A stretch of 64,000 nucleotides of DNA from Choanephora cucurbitarum. Its lineage: Eukaryota; Mucoromycota; Mucoromycetes; Mucorales; Choanephoraceae. The translations under genes were made by a program, and so were the position numbers. Under the pieces are notes generated by a model. The model was not told where the DNA came from, did not search any database, and saw only the letters and a list, made by a program, of their open reading frames with translations. Every line of letters begins with the position of its first letter. The stretch's first letter is position 1. Below are positions 1 to 10,323 of the stretch, piece after piece. The stretch covers positions 186,001 to 250,000 of the forward strand of contig JAIWNI010000035.1 in the NCBI GenBank assembly GCA_025331435.1, read 5' to 3'.

Positions 1-42
1 AAGGTTAGATGAGAGAAACGCGCATGGCATAACTAACTGTAC

Positions 43-317
43 CGAAGCGCTTCTAAAGTAACTTCATAGGGCTGTCTTAAATCATTGTATTGCGTTTGCA
101 TAGTCAAGACCTGATTGTTGCATTGGCGGTCCCAGAAAGGTGATTGAGCAAAATAGTCAAGTACCATCTGTTGGTTCTGGAAACCACCCATTCTCTATAC
201 TCTTTTCTTTTTAATAAGGAAAGGAGAAGAAAAGTCTCAAGACGCATGTACCTCGATCCAATTCATGTCACGCCATTCGACGCTTGTGAGATCTTCAGTT
301 GCTGTCATGCGCTGCAT
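43..317 (-). CDS. MED6: Mediator subunit Med6, 5' part (partial at left edge)
   Basis: Two minus-strand exons, 317..252 and 194..43, join in phase 0. A third would lie beyond the window, after the GTACAG donor at 42. Med6 is a head-module subunit of Mediator and links activators to RNA polymerase II in the nucleus. The fragment reads EWRDMNWIE, then VLDYFAQSPFWDRQCNNQVL, then TLEALR. This matches the family pattern of a W-x-D-x-x-W segment, VLDYF, S-P-F-(W/Y)-D-R-x-C-N-N and the E-x-L region. The start is the ATG at 317; a second in-frame ATG at 308 is equally possible. Both exons are too short to stand out as long ORFs. Identity is from recalled family motifs, not from a search. Confidence 0.75.
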
Positions 318-3300
318 AGTAAGTGTGGTTTCAGAAAGTTTGTTATTAAAGAAAGAAAAAAAAAAGAAAGAAAATCTACACGGCATCACTTTTTGAGATC
401 ACGACTATCTTGCAAACACGCACTAACTTGTCAACATATATAGTAGTCAGGGCCGTTTGTTGGAAATCAGTTCTTCCTAGATAATTTGCTTCTCAAAATG
501 AAGCAACTGGTACTTTTTTCTTTCTTCAAGTCAGAATACTAGAAGCAAACTTAATTGTTTAGCTTTCTTAAATTATGGAAAAAAATGCTGTACGCGAAGA
601 CAGAGTCGGAAGAGAACAACCAGAGGCTGATTGGTTTATTATGTGAACAAACTTTTATACTAGATGATATTTGGAATTATCCTCCTTTCTATCTAGCTCA
701 AACTCAACTTGAGATCTTCTCAAGCCGTTATGCAAACAATAGAACACGGACATGCTGTCCCGCTATGCATCACTTAAGACAAAGGCACATGCGTATCTAA
801 ATGTCGCTTTCATGTAGTCTACTTAACATTGGACAGTTGAAGTAAAACAACAATTGAATGATCAGACTAGCATAGATGTCTACGAGCATTTCGAATATAA
901 TAAGACATTTCTTCATATACAACCTGCTAATTGTCAGTGCGACTGGGCAAAATATGTGATTTGCAGTTCTAGACAGTATGTTTTTTAGATCTTGACATCA
1001 ACCATAAATCAGTAACGTGTTTGTTCTATCTAAGGAGGAGCAGTAGCAACTCCTTCATAATTACTTATCAAGATACTTCAATAACTAAGAATAATGAATA
1101 ATGGTATGTGGATAGAGTTTGTAAACGCCACTCTTCATATTGGAACTGGATCACTAAATAGTAGTCTTACAGATTGTTTTATTATATCAAAAGTTTAACA
1201 TGCCTTTCTCTGTGAAGTAGTTTATTTGTACGACAGACAGTTATAGATGGTATCATATGTTTCTTTTGTAGATTATCTTTATTGGAAGATGCACGGAATG
1301 CCAAAAAAACAGAAGGATTTGCAAATTTAAGTTTAGAACCAATATGCCCGAAATCTAGATTAGTATGCATGGTTGCAAATGATAACATACCTGGGCTAGT
1401 TAAACTCTATTTTAGTGTAACACCCAGAGTAAAATCGTTCAATCACAAATACGAATTAATTATCATAACACCTTCTTAATCGAGCAAATGTGTTGTTTAG
1501 TATCAAATGGTCATTGTAAAAACTGACAACGATAGAAGTCCATATATACATTTTAGGTAAACTATGCAAACAAAGCGGTTAATTTATTTACTTCTCTGGT
1601 TGTCTGTTACTCCTGCTTTTTGGATTTAATGGTCCGTTTGTGAGATCGAAAAAACCTATGCGCTCTGTAGCACACAAACTGAGTCTCTTTAAGCTGAAGC
1701 CACATTAGCGTTGATGTGACCAAAAAGCATCTTGTCTAAATCATACACAAACTTTTTCTCTTTTCCTTAAGCATTCGATAGTCAGTAGTTCTATTCGGAA
1801 TAGGTGCAAAATGAATTTCAATATACATACAAAAAGCAATGAGACAAGTTGATTTGCATGATCAAAAATAAGATTAGTTGTTTGCCTATTAATAAACAAG
1901 AAGTAGGACCAGCCCCTTGAAGCTTATCAAAGTTTAGTTTGGTCTCCATTCAAAACCAACTCCTCTTTTATTGTTGTTTTGCTGAAAGTGGTTCTTTGTT
2001 TGCTTTGAAATCTATCAAGCCTATTTTAATTCTTTAACTTGTGTACACGACTCAAGTTGACTAGAATAGATCATGGGAGAACAAAATGGAATAAGGGTTA
2101 CTCCGCATCCATTGAATCCCAAAGCCTGGGTTAATCTTAGAATACTTTATATTTACTTATAAATTAATCAATAATAGCCCTCCAATTTCAGATATTTATT
2201 AACACGTTTCTCTCCGTCCATTCCTTCCTTTTTGTTTTCATGATTCAAGAAGAAAAAAGCTTCCGTAGGAGTAAGGCAAGAAATCAAGCTACCAATCAAA
2301 CAGCATGTTTTTACTTTAAGTAGATGGACCTATCGTACAATATCGTTTTTTCTTCGACTATCGAAGCTCCTTAGTATGTTGCACGATCATTGCTAGCCAT
2401 GTAAGTTTCAAAAATGATTAATCCTCGATCTTCTAACAGTACTTCATAGCCTTAATACTTTTTACTTCCCTTACCAATTCGAAATGAGTTATGCTCAATG
2501 AGCAATGCTAAATCATATCCTTCTCTTTTCCTTCAAATGCTCACTCTATGTTCAGCCCTCAATTTTCCAACTTCGACAGTAGCCGGCATCTGACTTAATT
2601 ATCTTCTAGCTCAGCTCTCCTCGGAATGCAATTCAAACTCACGAAGTTAAAGTCGGTGCGCCAATGAGAAAAAAGATGAGAAATCAAAACTATATTTACG
2701 GAAATGTTTACTTTGACTTCAGCACATATTCAATTTCTAGTAATGCAAGAAGAAAAAAGAGACGGCTGCCTTTGATACCAAAAAGGACATTTCGATGCTC
2801 TTTCATGTAACTTTTATTAGATACAATGATTTGATTTTCACTGAGACCCACTTTGCAAGTAGATTGATCTAAAGAGCAAGATTTCGGATTGCGATTTGGA
2901 ACATTAATCAACTCAAGGGGTCTGTTATACAACCCGTTTTCAAATCTGAGATTCTTTGTATCGATATGATGAGGCTTAATTCATATTAAGTAACGAAAAA
3001 TGATCAAAGCTTCTAGTCATTCATTCCTTTATACTAATACTTCCTATTGTTCAATTTTATACAATAGAAGTCTTCCGCTCTCAAATATTATTCATTCTAG
3101 CTGCCTCTTAATCTGAGGGAGAAGAAACAACGATTTGAACTTATGTCTTATCAATAAACACTGTTACACTGTCTAATTAAAAGTTTAAGTTAGTTATACA
3201 AAAATACACCTTTGTGCTTTTGCTATTCATTTCTCAGATTTGAGTGTATCTCTGAAAACATTTTCTTTTAACATTTTCGATCATCACTTGGAACTTATTG

Positions 3301-3342
3301 CTGACTCAAAACTGAAGACTAATTTTAGCTGACCAAGCTGTT
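318..3342. other. Intergenic, no supported gene
   Basis: AT-rich sequence with scattered short ORFs that do not join through convincing splice sites. Two stretches look mildly coding but I recognise neither: 1282..1479 on the plus strand and 2708..2932 on the minus strand. They could be decayed gene or transposon fragments. I saw no tRNA, long terminal repeat or inverted repeat. Confidence 0.4.
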
Positions 3343-3734
3343 TTATTTATTGCCTTTTAGTTCAGACCCAATCCATGAAGAGTGGACCATCATTTTGATA
3401 TGAGAAGAGCATAGGCTCTTCAGACTAGAAAGAAAAATAATTTCTGATTGCTCACCAAACCATAAAGCTGAAGGCGGTACCGTAGCACTTTTTTTTTTCG
3501 AAATGCTTTGAGAGATTAGTCTTGAAGAAAACGTTTTCGCCATCTCTATTAATAAATTATATGTTACTTGAATATGCAGTTTATTTGACTCAAATGTCGC
3601 AGGATCTCTCAAGTAAGTAAACACTTACAGAGCTCTTCTTGATTGATATTGATGCAATAATGGCTAGCTCTTCTCATAGAAGCAGGTTTCATATGTGACC
3701 AAGGATCAAAAAACGAACTTTGGGAATTAGGCGG
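3343..3734 (-). other. Coding-like exons of an unrecognised or decayed gene
   Basis: On the minus strand a segment from an acceptor at 3735 reads DPWSHMKPASMRRASHY and NINQEEL up to a GTAAGT donor. After a possible intron it continues in frame as LLIEMAKTFSSRLISQ and SATVPPSALWFGEQSEI, to a stop at 3343. The composition is protein-like rather than random AT-rich translation, and donor and acceptor phases agree for this one intron. I could not find a convincing start: two frames compete upstream, and one begins MAGNSASKR near 3.8 kb. It may be the 3' end of a small multi-exon gene or a relic. No domain is recognised. Confidence 0.3.
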
Positions 3735-4295
3735 CTGTATTTAAAAAATCTGTACCCATCTTTGACTATCAAAGTTTAGCGCTATTGTCTTGACTCTGGG
3801 TTTTTACCTTTTTGAGGCGCTGTTACCAGCCATAATGCCGAGTTACCATATCAAAATCTTGATTGTCACCCCATTTATTATTTCTCTGAAAAGGCTCGAA
3901 TCTCGTTTTAATATGAATCTCCCCTCAAACCTCTTTTTGGTTTATCCCCTTGCTTATGTATATTAGTTTAAAAATAATCACCAAAAGCATTATTGGATCC
4001 GCTGAAAGTCTCAGGTTAATGTATTTGTATGTATATATGTATGTATGTATAATTTGTGTGAAAATGAAAATGTATATATGCATAGGGACTATTTAGATAA
4101 TGGAAGGAGAGTAAAGGGAATAAAATATAGTGACTCGAGGTCTACTGAAATGGAAAGATGAGCCACAGTCTTCTTCTTTCTAATTCTTGTGTCAAGAAGA
4201 GAGAGAGAGCATAATAATTACACAAGAACAAATTGGATATAAGGAGACGAATATGATAATAAAAAGGGGAAGTAGATTAATGAACATATATAGCG

Positions 4296-6244
4296 TTATT
4301 CATCTTGGTTATTGGGTGATGTGCTCTCTTCTTTTGGAGGCTGAAGATATGTTGACATACTAGGTCCAATTCTTGTATTGGCTCTTCGATTAGATTTACC
4401 TTTACTAGGATTCATGGCCTCAAAGTTTTGCCATATGTAATTTTTGCATTTGTCAGCATTAGGCAAATCTTGAATCATTTTGGCAATAGTATTCTTTCGA
4501 AGTCCAAAAAAATCAGGACCGACTGGGTTATGACCATAATCCATGTTTCGAATAGCAAAAGCTCTAATTCAAGCAAAGCATTAAAAGATAGAGCAGAAAA
4601 TCATGTTGTCTTACTACCTACCTTCTCACAGCAATCGTCCAAACTGTAGTGGGTGTGGGTCCTCGCCAGCATTCAGCTGGGTTGTCATCTGCGTTGAGTT
4701 GGAATATTGGCTCGTCACCACCATCAAGGATCTCACAAGTATATTGGGTATCACTATGGGGATCCACCATACTTCTATACCATCTGCAAGAGAGAAAATA
4801 GGAAGCAATTAGTAAAAAGAAGAAAAGAAATCAATTGAAGCTTTAATACATACTTCTTAACACGGTAGCCAACAGGATAGATGTATCTTTGATTATGGAA
4901 GGCAGCTTTGTCCCAGATGACAGTGCCCAAATTCAAAACAGTCCAAGAATCTACTTCAGCCGGCAATATATAGCTTCCATCTTCAGCTCGTTCAACTTCA
5001 ACAAAAGGACGAATGTCGCTAGCATTAGGAGGCTTTGTATCTCGCTTCTTTCTTCTTGACTGGTGGAAATATGTATCTGTTGTGGTAGGCATAAGTCTAG
5101 AATTTATTTGAGTTATATTAGGAGTTGCTGATTTGTTAACCATGGCAGAAGAATTTGAAACAAGAGCTTCATGCTGTTGTAGCTTTTTGGAGGGCAGATG
5201 CCTATTGCCATCATTGCTCTGATAATCTGGCGAAGTAGAAGAAGATGTCCTTTTTCTTTTAGGCGTATCTCGATGCTCATAATTGTTGTCTTCATAATGT
5301 TTTCCATGCCAATTAGGATGATCGCTGTAAAGTTTAGTTGGAAGGGGCGTAGAGAGAAAGGATGGTATACGCTGTAGTTGGGTATCGCTTCTTGATGACA
5401 TCGAATAATGATGTTGGTGCGGGGATGAATGATGATGTCTGTGAGTCGTTTGAAAATGAATAATGTCAACCATAGGAGGAGAGCAAGAGCTTGTGTTGGT
5501 ACTGGCTGAGGAATGAGGAGGAGGAGAGTAGGTCTGGCGGCTAGGTTCTGATAAGATGGATCGCATTGATGGAAGGTAGGTTTGGTTTTCGTTTGTGTTG
5601 AGAATAGGGGAATGACGCATCTAGTATAAACAAAATCAGCAGGTGGTATCAAACATGTTACAAGCTTATTTACAGGATGCAATTGTATTAGGACTTCTAT
5701 TACATAGTCATATTGATTTGTGCTTTTCGATCCAGCTATTTTGCCTGTTACTTGGGCTATATTGTTTTCGTCGTCAAGAATATTAGACAGAATGCCATGG
5801 CCTTCCCAAATAATATTTGTTTGCGAGTCATGCAAAGGCGACCAATTCTCGGCAGTAATGCTTTCTTCGAAGTTGGCACTGTAAACAGCAACATTACTGC
5901 TTATTAACTGATCTGGACTGTGAAAAAAATGAATACATATCAGCGTTTGTTCTCTTTTTTCTGTGTGGTACTTCTTACCAAGAGGAACAGACAGCTGCTA
6001 AACATTGCTTTAACGGAATGCTAACCCACTTCCTATCTTCCAAGTCTTCCAATGCCGTATCAAACGAACACAGGCAATGCTTGTCCAATCCTTTACACGT
6101 ATAAAAGATTTTGACTACAAAAGCGAGCGATTCAATTTACGTGTTATCCAGGACTTTATTTGCTTTGTTACCTTTTCCTTTGTACAATGTTTTGGATTCT
6201 TTCGGTTGCAGAATCTGCTTAAATGACATAGATTGATGGCTCAT
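4296..6244 (-). CDS. FYRN/FYRC-domain nuclear protein
   Basis: Six exons join in phase: 6244..6172, 6114..5979, 5917..5674, 5620..4854, 4783..4622 and 4563..4296, giving 549 residues. The C-terminal part has a FYRN segment (about 361-407: ILPAEVDSWTVLNLG, then the hallmark IYPVGYRVKKW) directly followed by FYRC (about 408-495: WYRSMVDP, YTCEI, PIFQ, ECWRGPTPTTVW). This FYRN-FYRC pair occurs in TBRG1 and in SET1/trithorax-type chromatin regulators. No SET, PHD or Jumonji domain is present. Residues 25-151 form a separate Cys-containing region (YTCKGLDKHC, CLAAVCSSC) that I do not recognise. A Ser/Pro/His-rich, probably disordered linker follows. The ATG at 6244 is the first in-frame Met of exon 1. 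A nuclear role is inferred from the family only. Confidence 0.8.
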
Positions 6245-7964
6245 GATTCCGATCTAGTAAGTTGATTAAAAATAGTTATCTTTTGGTATTTGGGCGGCGT
6301 AGAGAAATCGTTTAAAGACAAATGGCATTATCTTTCTCTGCAAAGAAAGAAGGGTAACAACAGTAATAATATCGATAGTGAGAGCAAGAAAAAGTATGGG
6401 AAGAAATGAAGGAGGAGATGCCAGAAGAAAGGAAAAGAGATGGAAAGTAAATTCAGAAAAGAAATAATCAAAAAGAAAGAGGAAAAAGAGAAAAAAGAAA
6501 GGTCGATGTAAAATATATAGGCTACGAATTAGGACCCAACTTGATGTACCCGAAACTACGACCAAGTGGCGGGATTTCTGCTCAAAAAATGTATGGCAAA
6601 TAAAACAAAATAAAAAAGGTTTGAGTGCAACAATAATGCTGTATTCTTTTAATTACTTCTATGCAATCAAATGACATATTGTTTGCTTTTCTTTTTTATG
6701 TTTATTTATGTACGCTTTGTTGTACCTTATTATACAAGTTGAAATAAGGGACTTCGTAGAGGGTACCTAAAATTACATTGTACTGTGAACGCAAGGGACA
6801 ATATTACAATGATCCTCAGACTCCTTTTTATGTGTTCTAGATGATAGGATCGATTTATTGTTTCTGTATGTTTCTTGATTGGTTCAGTAGCCGATTGACT
6901 GCATGTATCATTGTAAATGCTGAACACTGCTTATTGTCAGCAGTAGCTCCGCGGGATAGCAGATTTATCCGCTTCAAGTCATGATCCAAGGAGCAGAGTC
7001 ATTTGAAACTCACTAATAAAAAAAATCGATTGCTAAATCTCTATCGTTTGTGCCACTCAATGTTTGACAGTAAATTACACTTTTACTTATCATTACCTGA
7101 AGTGGTCTGTTTGTGTAACATGCTGGTTAGGAGACGACTTTCATTCCCATTTTATGGTAGAATTTTATTAAACTTACCATAGTTTAGGAAATTGACTGTG
7201 ATCCCGCGAAATCGTTCTGATTTCCAGAGCTTAACCAGCATTTACTTCTCTTCTACTTCTTTTTGTTTCCTTAAAGCCATATGCATTATCGCAAATAGAT
7301 TATTTTGTTTCTTACCGATAGCAATTTTTATTGATCAAGTTGAATAAGATCAAATTACAATAAAAAAAAATGAGATAAATAGAAAATAAGCGGACAACAA
7401 AAGGATATTTTAATGTACAGTCGATGATCTGTCTCTATTTGCAGTGCTACAAACGTGCCTAAGTTAAAAAAGAAGTTTCGATCTTATTGAACTTAATAAT
7501 TTAACCGGTCAGACAGCGGCTAAGACCGATTATGGGTTAATACACATCAAGTAATAACTAAGGTTTGAATATTATAGCAAAAGACTTGTAGCATGAGGAA
7601 TAAATCAATAACGTAGAAAAGAAAGGCTAAATAGGGTCGAGAAAAGGAAGTACAAAAAGCTGTAGTAACAAGAAAAAAAAGGATGGGGCGAGAGAGGGGC
7701 GGAGGTAAGCTCAATCAACTATGTGTCAAATATGCTGTCCCGAGGAAGTTTGTCGTGGAATGAAATTATTATAAAATTGGGAAATTAAACTTTTCTTGCT
7801 TGCTCATTGGCTCTGATACCAAAAGACCCCATTCTTATTACATAATAAACATTCGGTTGAGCGGATTTGTCAGCTGCTTGTCATCAAGGCATGTTGTCTT
7901 GATCTAAAGCTAGAACCCACTAATCAGTCTAACAAATTTAGTCCCGCTGCTATTGTCTCTTTTA
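6245..7964. other. Intergenic
   Basis: Upstream region of the FYR-domain gene and downstream region of the coiled-coil gene, which is also on the minus strand. The start-proximal part is pyrimidine-rich on the minus strand (6.35-6.52 kb) and gives a hydrophobic spurious ORF. I see no gene, RNA or repeat that I can support. Confidence 0.4.
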
Positions 7965-8909
7965 TTATTTATTGTCAGAAAGGTCAATGCCCGCAAAAAT
8001 GTGTTGTTGGTGATCCCGCCAACATTGTTCTTTGACTTGGATACAGGCCTGCTCCCACATCATTTTTTCTTGCCACATCTGCTTCAATCTTTGATATGCT
8101 ACTCCGCTTATTAGCTCGAGCTGATCATGTGTTTCTCGCAAAGCAGCTTCAAGTCTTGCGTTTTTCGTTCTTGCTTCTTGCAATTCTTTCTTGATACTCT
8201 TTGCGGAGTCACCAGTATCTTCTTTGTTGTCTTGATTTTCTAATGTTACAAAAGCGTTCTCTAATGACATCACATCTAAAGGCATGGTTTGTATCTGAAC
8301 ATGCCGAGCATTCTTCTGAAAGGTTTTCGGGTATTCAGTAGTCTTTCGAGTATCCAGGTAATCATGAGCTATTATTTTTGAGAGTGTGTCACCGGGCTTT
8401 TCCAAGTTAAGTTGCTCATAAAGAGCAAGTCGCTGTTTTAGGCCGTCCTCTACTATGTCATGCTCGTCTGTTGTTTCAATCTGTTCTATGAAACAATGAT
8501 CTTGTTGTTGTTGTTGTTGTTGCTGTTGTGAATATATAGCCTGAAACCTCAATGACGGTTGCTGTCGTACAAAACCTTCTTTTGTGAATGATGAAGGAGT
8601 GTCTGTTGTTGGACGTGTAATTATCTCGATGTGGTTCTTTCTGTAAACTAACTGCACATTGTCTAGATTAACTACACACTTGTTTTGACTTTTTGGTTTC
8701 TGTCTTTGAAAAAATGATGGCGATCTTTTGCTGTGCTGAGTCGACTTTTGAAACTCCTTGGGACTCGTTGTATTTAAGAACTCAACTAATGCCTGAGTCC
8801 CAGTCTTTCTCTTTCTGGGTTTTGTCTTTATCTCTGTTACGCTATCATCATCACTATATATTTCATATGATGTCGTTTTTGCACCTTTAGGCTCGAGTAC
8901 AGTCACCAT
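7965..8909 (-). CDS. Hypothetical coiled-coil protein with a polyglutamine tract
   Basis: Single-exon frame of 314 residues, taken from the ATG at 8909. The longer frame begins at 9020 with a hydrophobic, untypical leader, and the MVTVLEPKG start is followed by ordinary coding sequence. The N-terminal third is basic and Ser/Thr-rich. A run of about nine Gln is encoded by mixed CAA/CAG codons near 8505-8528. The last 80 residues are strongly charged and heptad-like (IKKELQEARTKNARLEAAL) and end in a Trp-rich segment (MWQEKMMWEQ). I do not recognise a family. The protein is divergent to Dcs1 and shares its upstream region. The coiled coil suggests a structural or scaffold role, which is inference only. 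Confidence 0.7.
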   Translation of the reverse strand: MVTVLEPKGAKTTSYEIYSDDDSVTEIKTKPRKRKTGTQALVEFLNTTSPKEFQKSTQHSKRSPSFFQRQKPKSQNKCVVNLDNVQLVYRKNHIEIITRPTTDTPSSFTKEGFVRQQPSLRFQAIYSQQQQQQQQQDHCFIEQIETTDEHDIVEDGLKQRLALYEQLNLEKPGDTLSKIIAHDYLDTRKTTEYPKTFQKNARHVQIQTMPLDVMSLENAFVTLENQDNKEDTGDSAKSIKKELQEARTKNARLEAALRETHDQLELISGVAYQRLKQMWQEKMMWEQACIQVKEQCWRDHQQHIFAGIDLSDNK

Positions 8910-9343
8910 TTTTTTTATGAAAAATAAACAAGGAAGAGAAGAGAAGAAAATGGTTTGGCCATTTATGTTAATTAAATACAGAATAGGGGGACTTTCAGGA
9001 GGAAAGACAAGGAGAAGCATCTAAAGCATTAAAGAAGCAAAGAGCTATTCACGCTTGCTTGAGTTCCATAATCTCGATACTACCGAATATCGCATTTATT
9101 AATGGCAGCAAATAGATGATATATTATTGTGCATATATAAATGCAACGGACATCATTTCGAAATAGTTTTCAGTGTAACATGTACGTCTCCTCAGCCTCG
9201 TTTCGCGACGCTACTTTCGTAATCAAACACAAAGAAAGAAAGAAAAACTTCTATTTCCAATCCGCTTCAATGATAAATCAAGAAACTAGGTTGATTTTGT
9301 TGAAGATCAATCCAGATGTTACACAGCTATTTTTTCTTTCTTT
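8910..9343. promoter_or_regulatory. Shared divergent promoter region
   Basis: 434 bp separate the start of the coiled-coil gene (minus) from Dcs1 (plus). A TATA-like TATATAA lies at 9134-9140 on the plus strand, about 200 bp upstream of the Dcs1 ATG. The sequence just before that ATG is pyrimidine-rich (TTTTTTCTTTCTTT), typical of fungal 5' leaders. Confidence 0.4.
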
Positions 9344-10228
9344 ATGGTTTCTTTAAGTGATATATTAGCCAAGTTTAGATTCGAGAGGGTTTTGTCAAAC
9401 GATACTCGTACAAAGCTACTTTATGTTCTGGGTCAGGTGAACGAACAAGACTGCATTCTTTCATTCGAAAGAACTCAGTTTGAAACCAACGTGATTTCTA
9501 CATTAGCATCACATGTAGATCAACAAAAGATACAAGATCTTGTCGAAAACAACATCTACGGATGGTGTACAACAGCTCTAAATAGTGATGACCTGGACAT
9601 CCGACTGAAGTATATTTTTCCGGCAACAGACGCCCATATCGCAAAATATGAAGCTCAACCACGCGTCATGTTGCTGGAAACACCTGCTCACTATCATGAT
9701 ATCACGTTACCTTACATAAAGAGTATACCTTTGAAGCGTACACAATGGGTTACAAACATATTGGAAGGCTCTGCAGAGGCAGAACGTGTCATTTATCACG
9801 ACCGTGATCCAGAAACAGGATTTGTGGTGCTACCTGATATGAAATGGGATGGTGAACTCGAGACGCTTTATTGGGTAGCTATTGCTATGCGTTCAGACAT
9901 TCTTTCATTGCGTTCGTTAAATCAACATCATTTAGCTTTTTTGAAAAAGCTCAGGGAGACAACTTACCGTCTTGTGCAAGAGAAGACTGGCTTGAATCCT
10001 CATCAATTGCGTTTGTTTGTTCATTATCAACCTTCTTATTATCACTTCCATCTACATATTACAGCTGTTTCTTTTAGTGATGCACCCGGTATCTTTTCGG
10101 GTCAAGCCCATTTACTAGACACTGTGATCAATAATATTGAACTTTGTGCAGACTATTACCAAAAAGCAACTATCCCGTTTACTATAGGCTCAAAACATGC
10201 ATTGTTCACAGAGCACACATGGCACTAA
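9344..10228 (+). CDS. DCS1: Scavenger mRNA decapping enzyme DcpS/Dcs1
   Basis: Intronless, 294 residues. DcpS hydrolyses the m7GpppN cap fragment left after 3'-5' mRNA decay, giving m7GMP and a nucleoside diphosphate. It acts in cytoplasm and nucleus as a homodimer. The N-terminal half (about 1-130) is the swapped dimerisation domain. The C-terminal half is a HIT domain with the catalytic histidine triad in HFHLHI (His234, His236, His238), preceded by LRLFVHYQPSYY. A conserved cap-pocket segment VVLPDMKWDG lies near 161-170, and GLNPHQLRLFVHY is also typical. The length is slightly shorter than animal enzymes (about 337) and close to fungal ones. The ATG at 9344 follows a pyrimidine-rich leader. 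Identification is firm from the HIT motif in this context. Confidence 0.93.
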   Translation: MVSLSDILAKFRFERVLSNDTRTKLLYVLGQVNEQDCILSFERTQFETNVISTLASHVDQQKIQDLVENNIYGWCTTALNSDDLDIRLKYIFPATDAHIAKYEAQPRVMLLETPAHYHDITLPYIKSIPLKRTQWVTNILEGSAEAERVIYHDRDPETGFVVLPDMKWDGELETLYWVAIAMRSDILSLRSLNQHHLAFLKKLRETTYRLVQEKTGLNPHQLRLFVHYQPSYYHFHLHITAVSFSDAPGIFSGQAHLLDTVINNIELCADYYQKATIPFTIGSKHALFTEHTWH

Positions 10229-10323
10229 GATTTCTATATTTGTACAAACAACAAATAAAGAGAGAACTTGAATTCTTCTTCTTTTCTCTGCTCTTTGCTC
10301 TTATATCATTTTTTCATACCATT

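Noticed and set aside
144..443. 99-codon plus-strand ORF near the left edge
   Set aside because: Opposite to the Med6 exons, with no family resemblance; low-complexity Lys/Arg tail.
5113..5835. 240-codon minus-strand ORF overlapping the FYR gene
   Set aside because: Its first part is a real exon (5917..5674) but the rest is the wrong frame of the next exon; splicing at 5673-5621 explains both.
6266..6565. Hydrophobic 99-codon ORF (minus)
   Set aside because: Phe/Leu-rich translation of a pyrimidine-rich upstream region; no conserved features.
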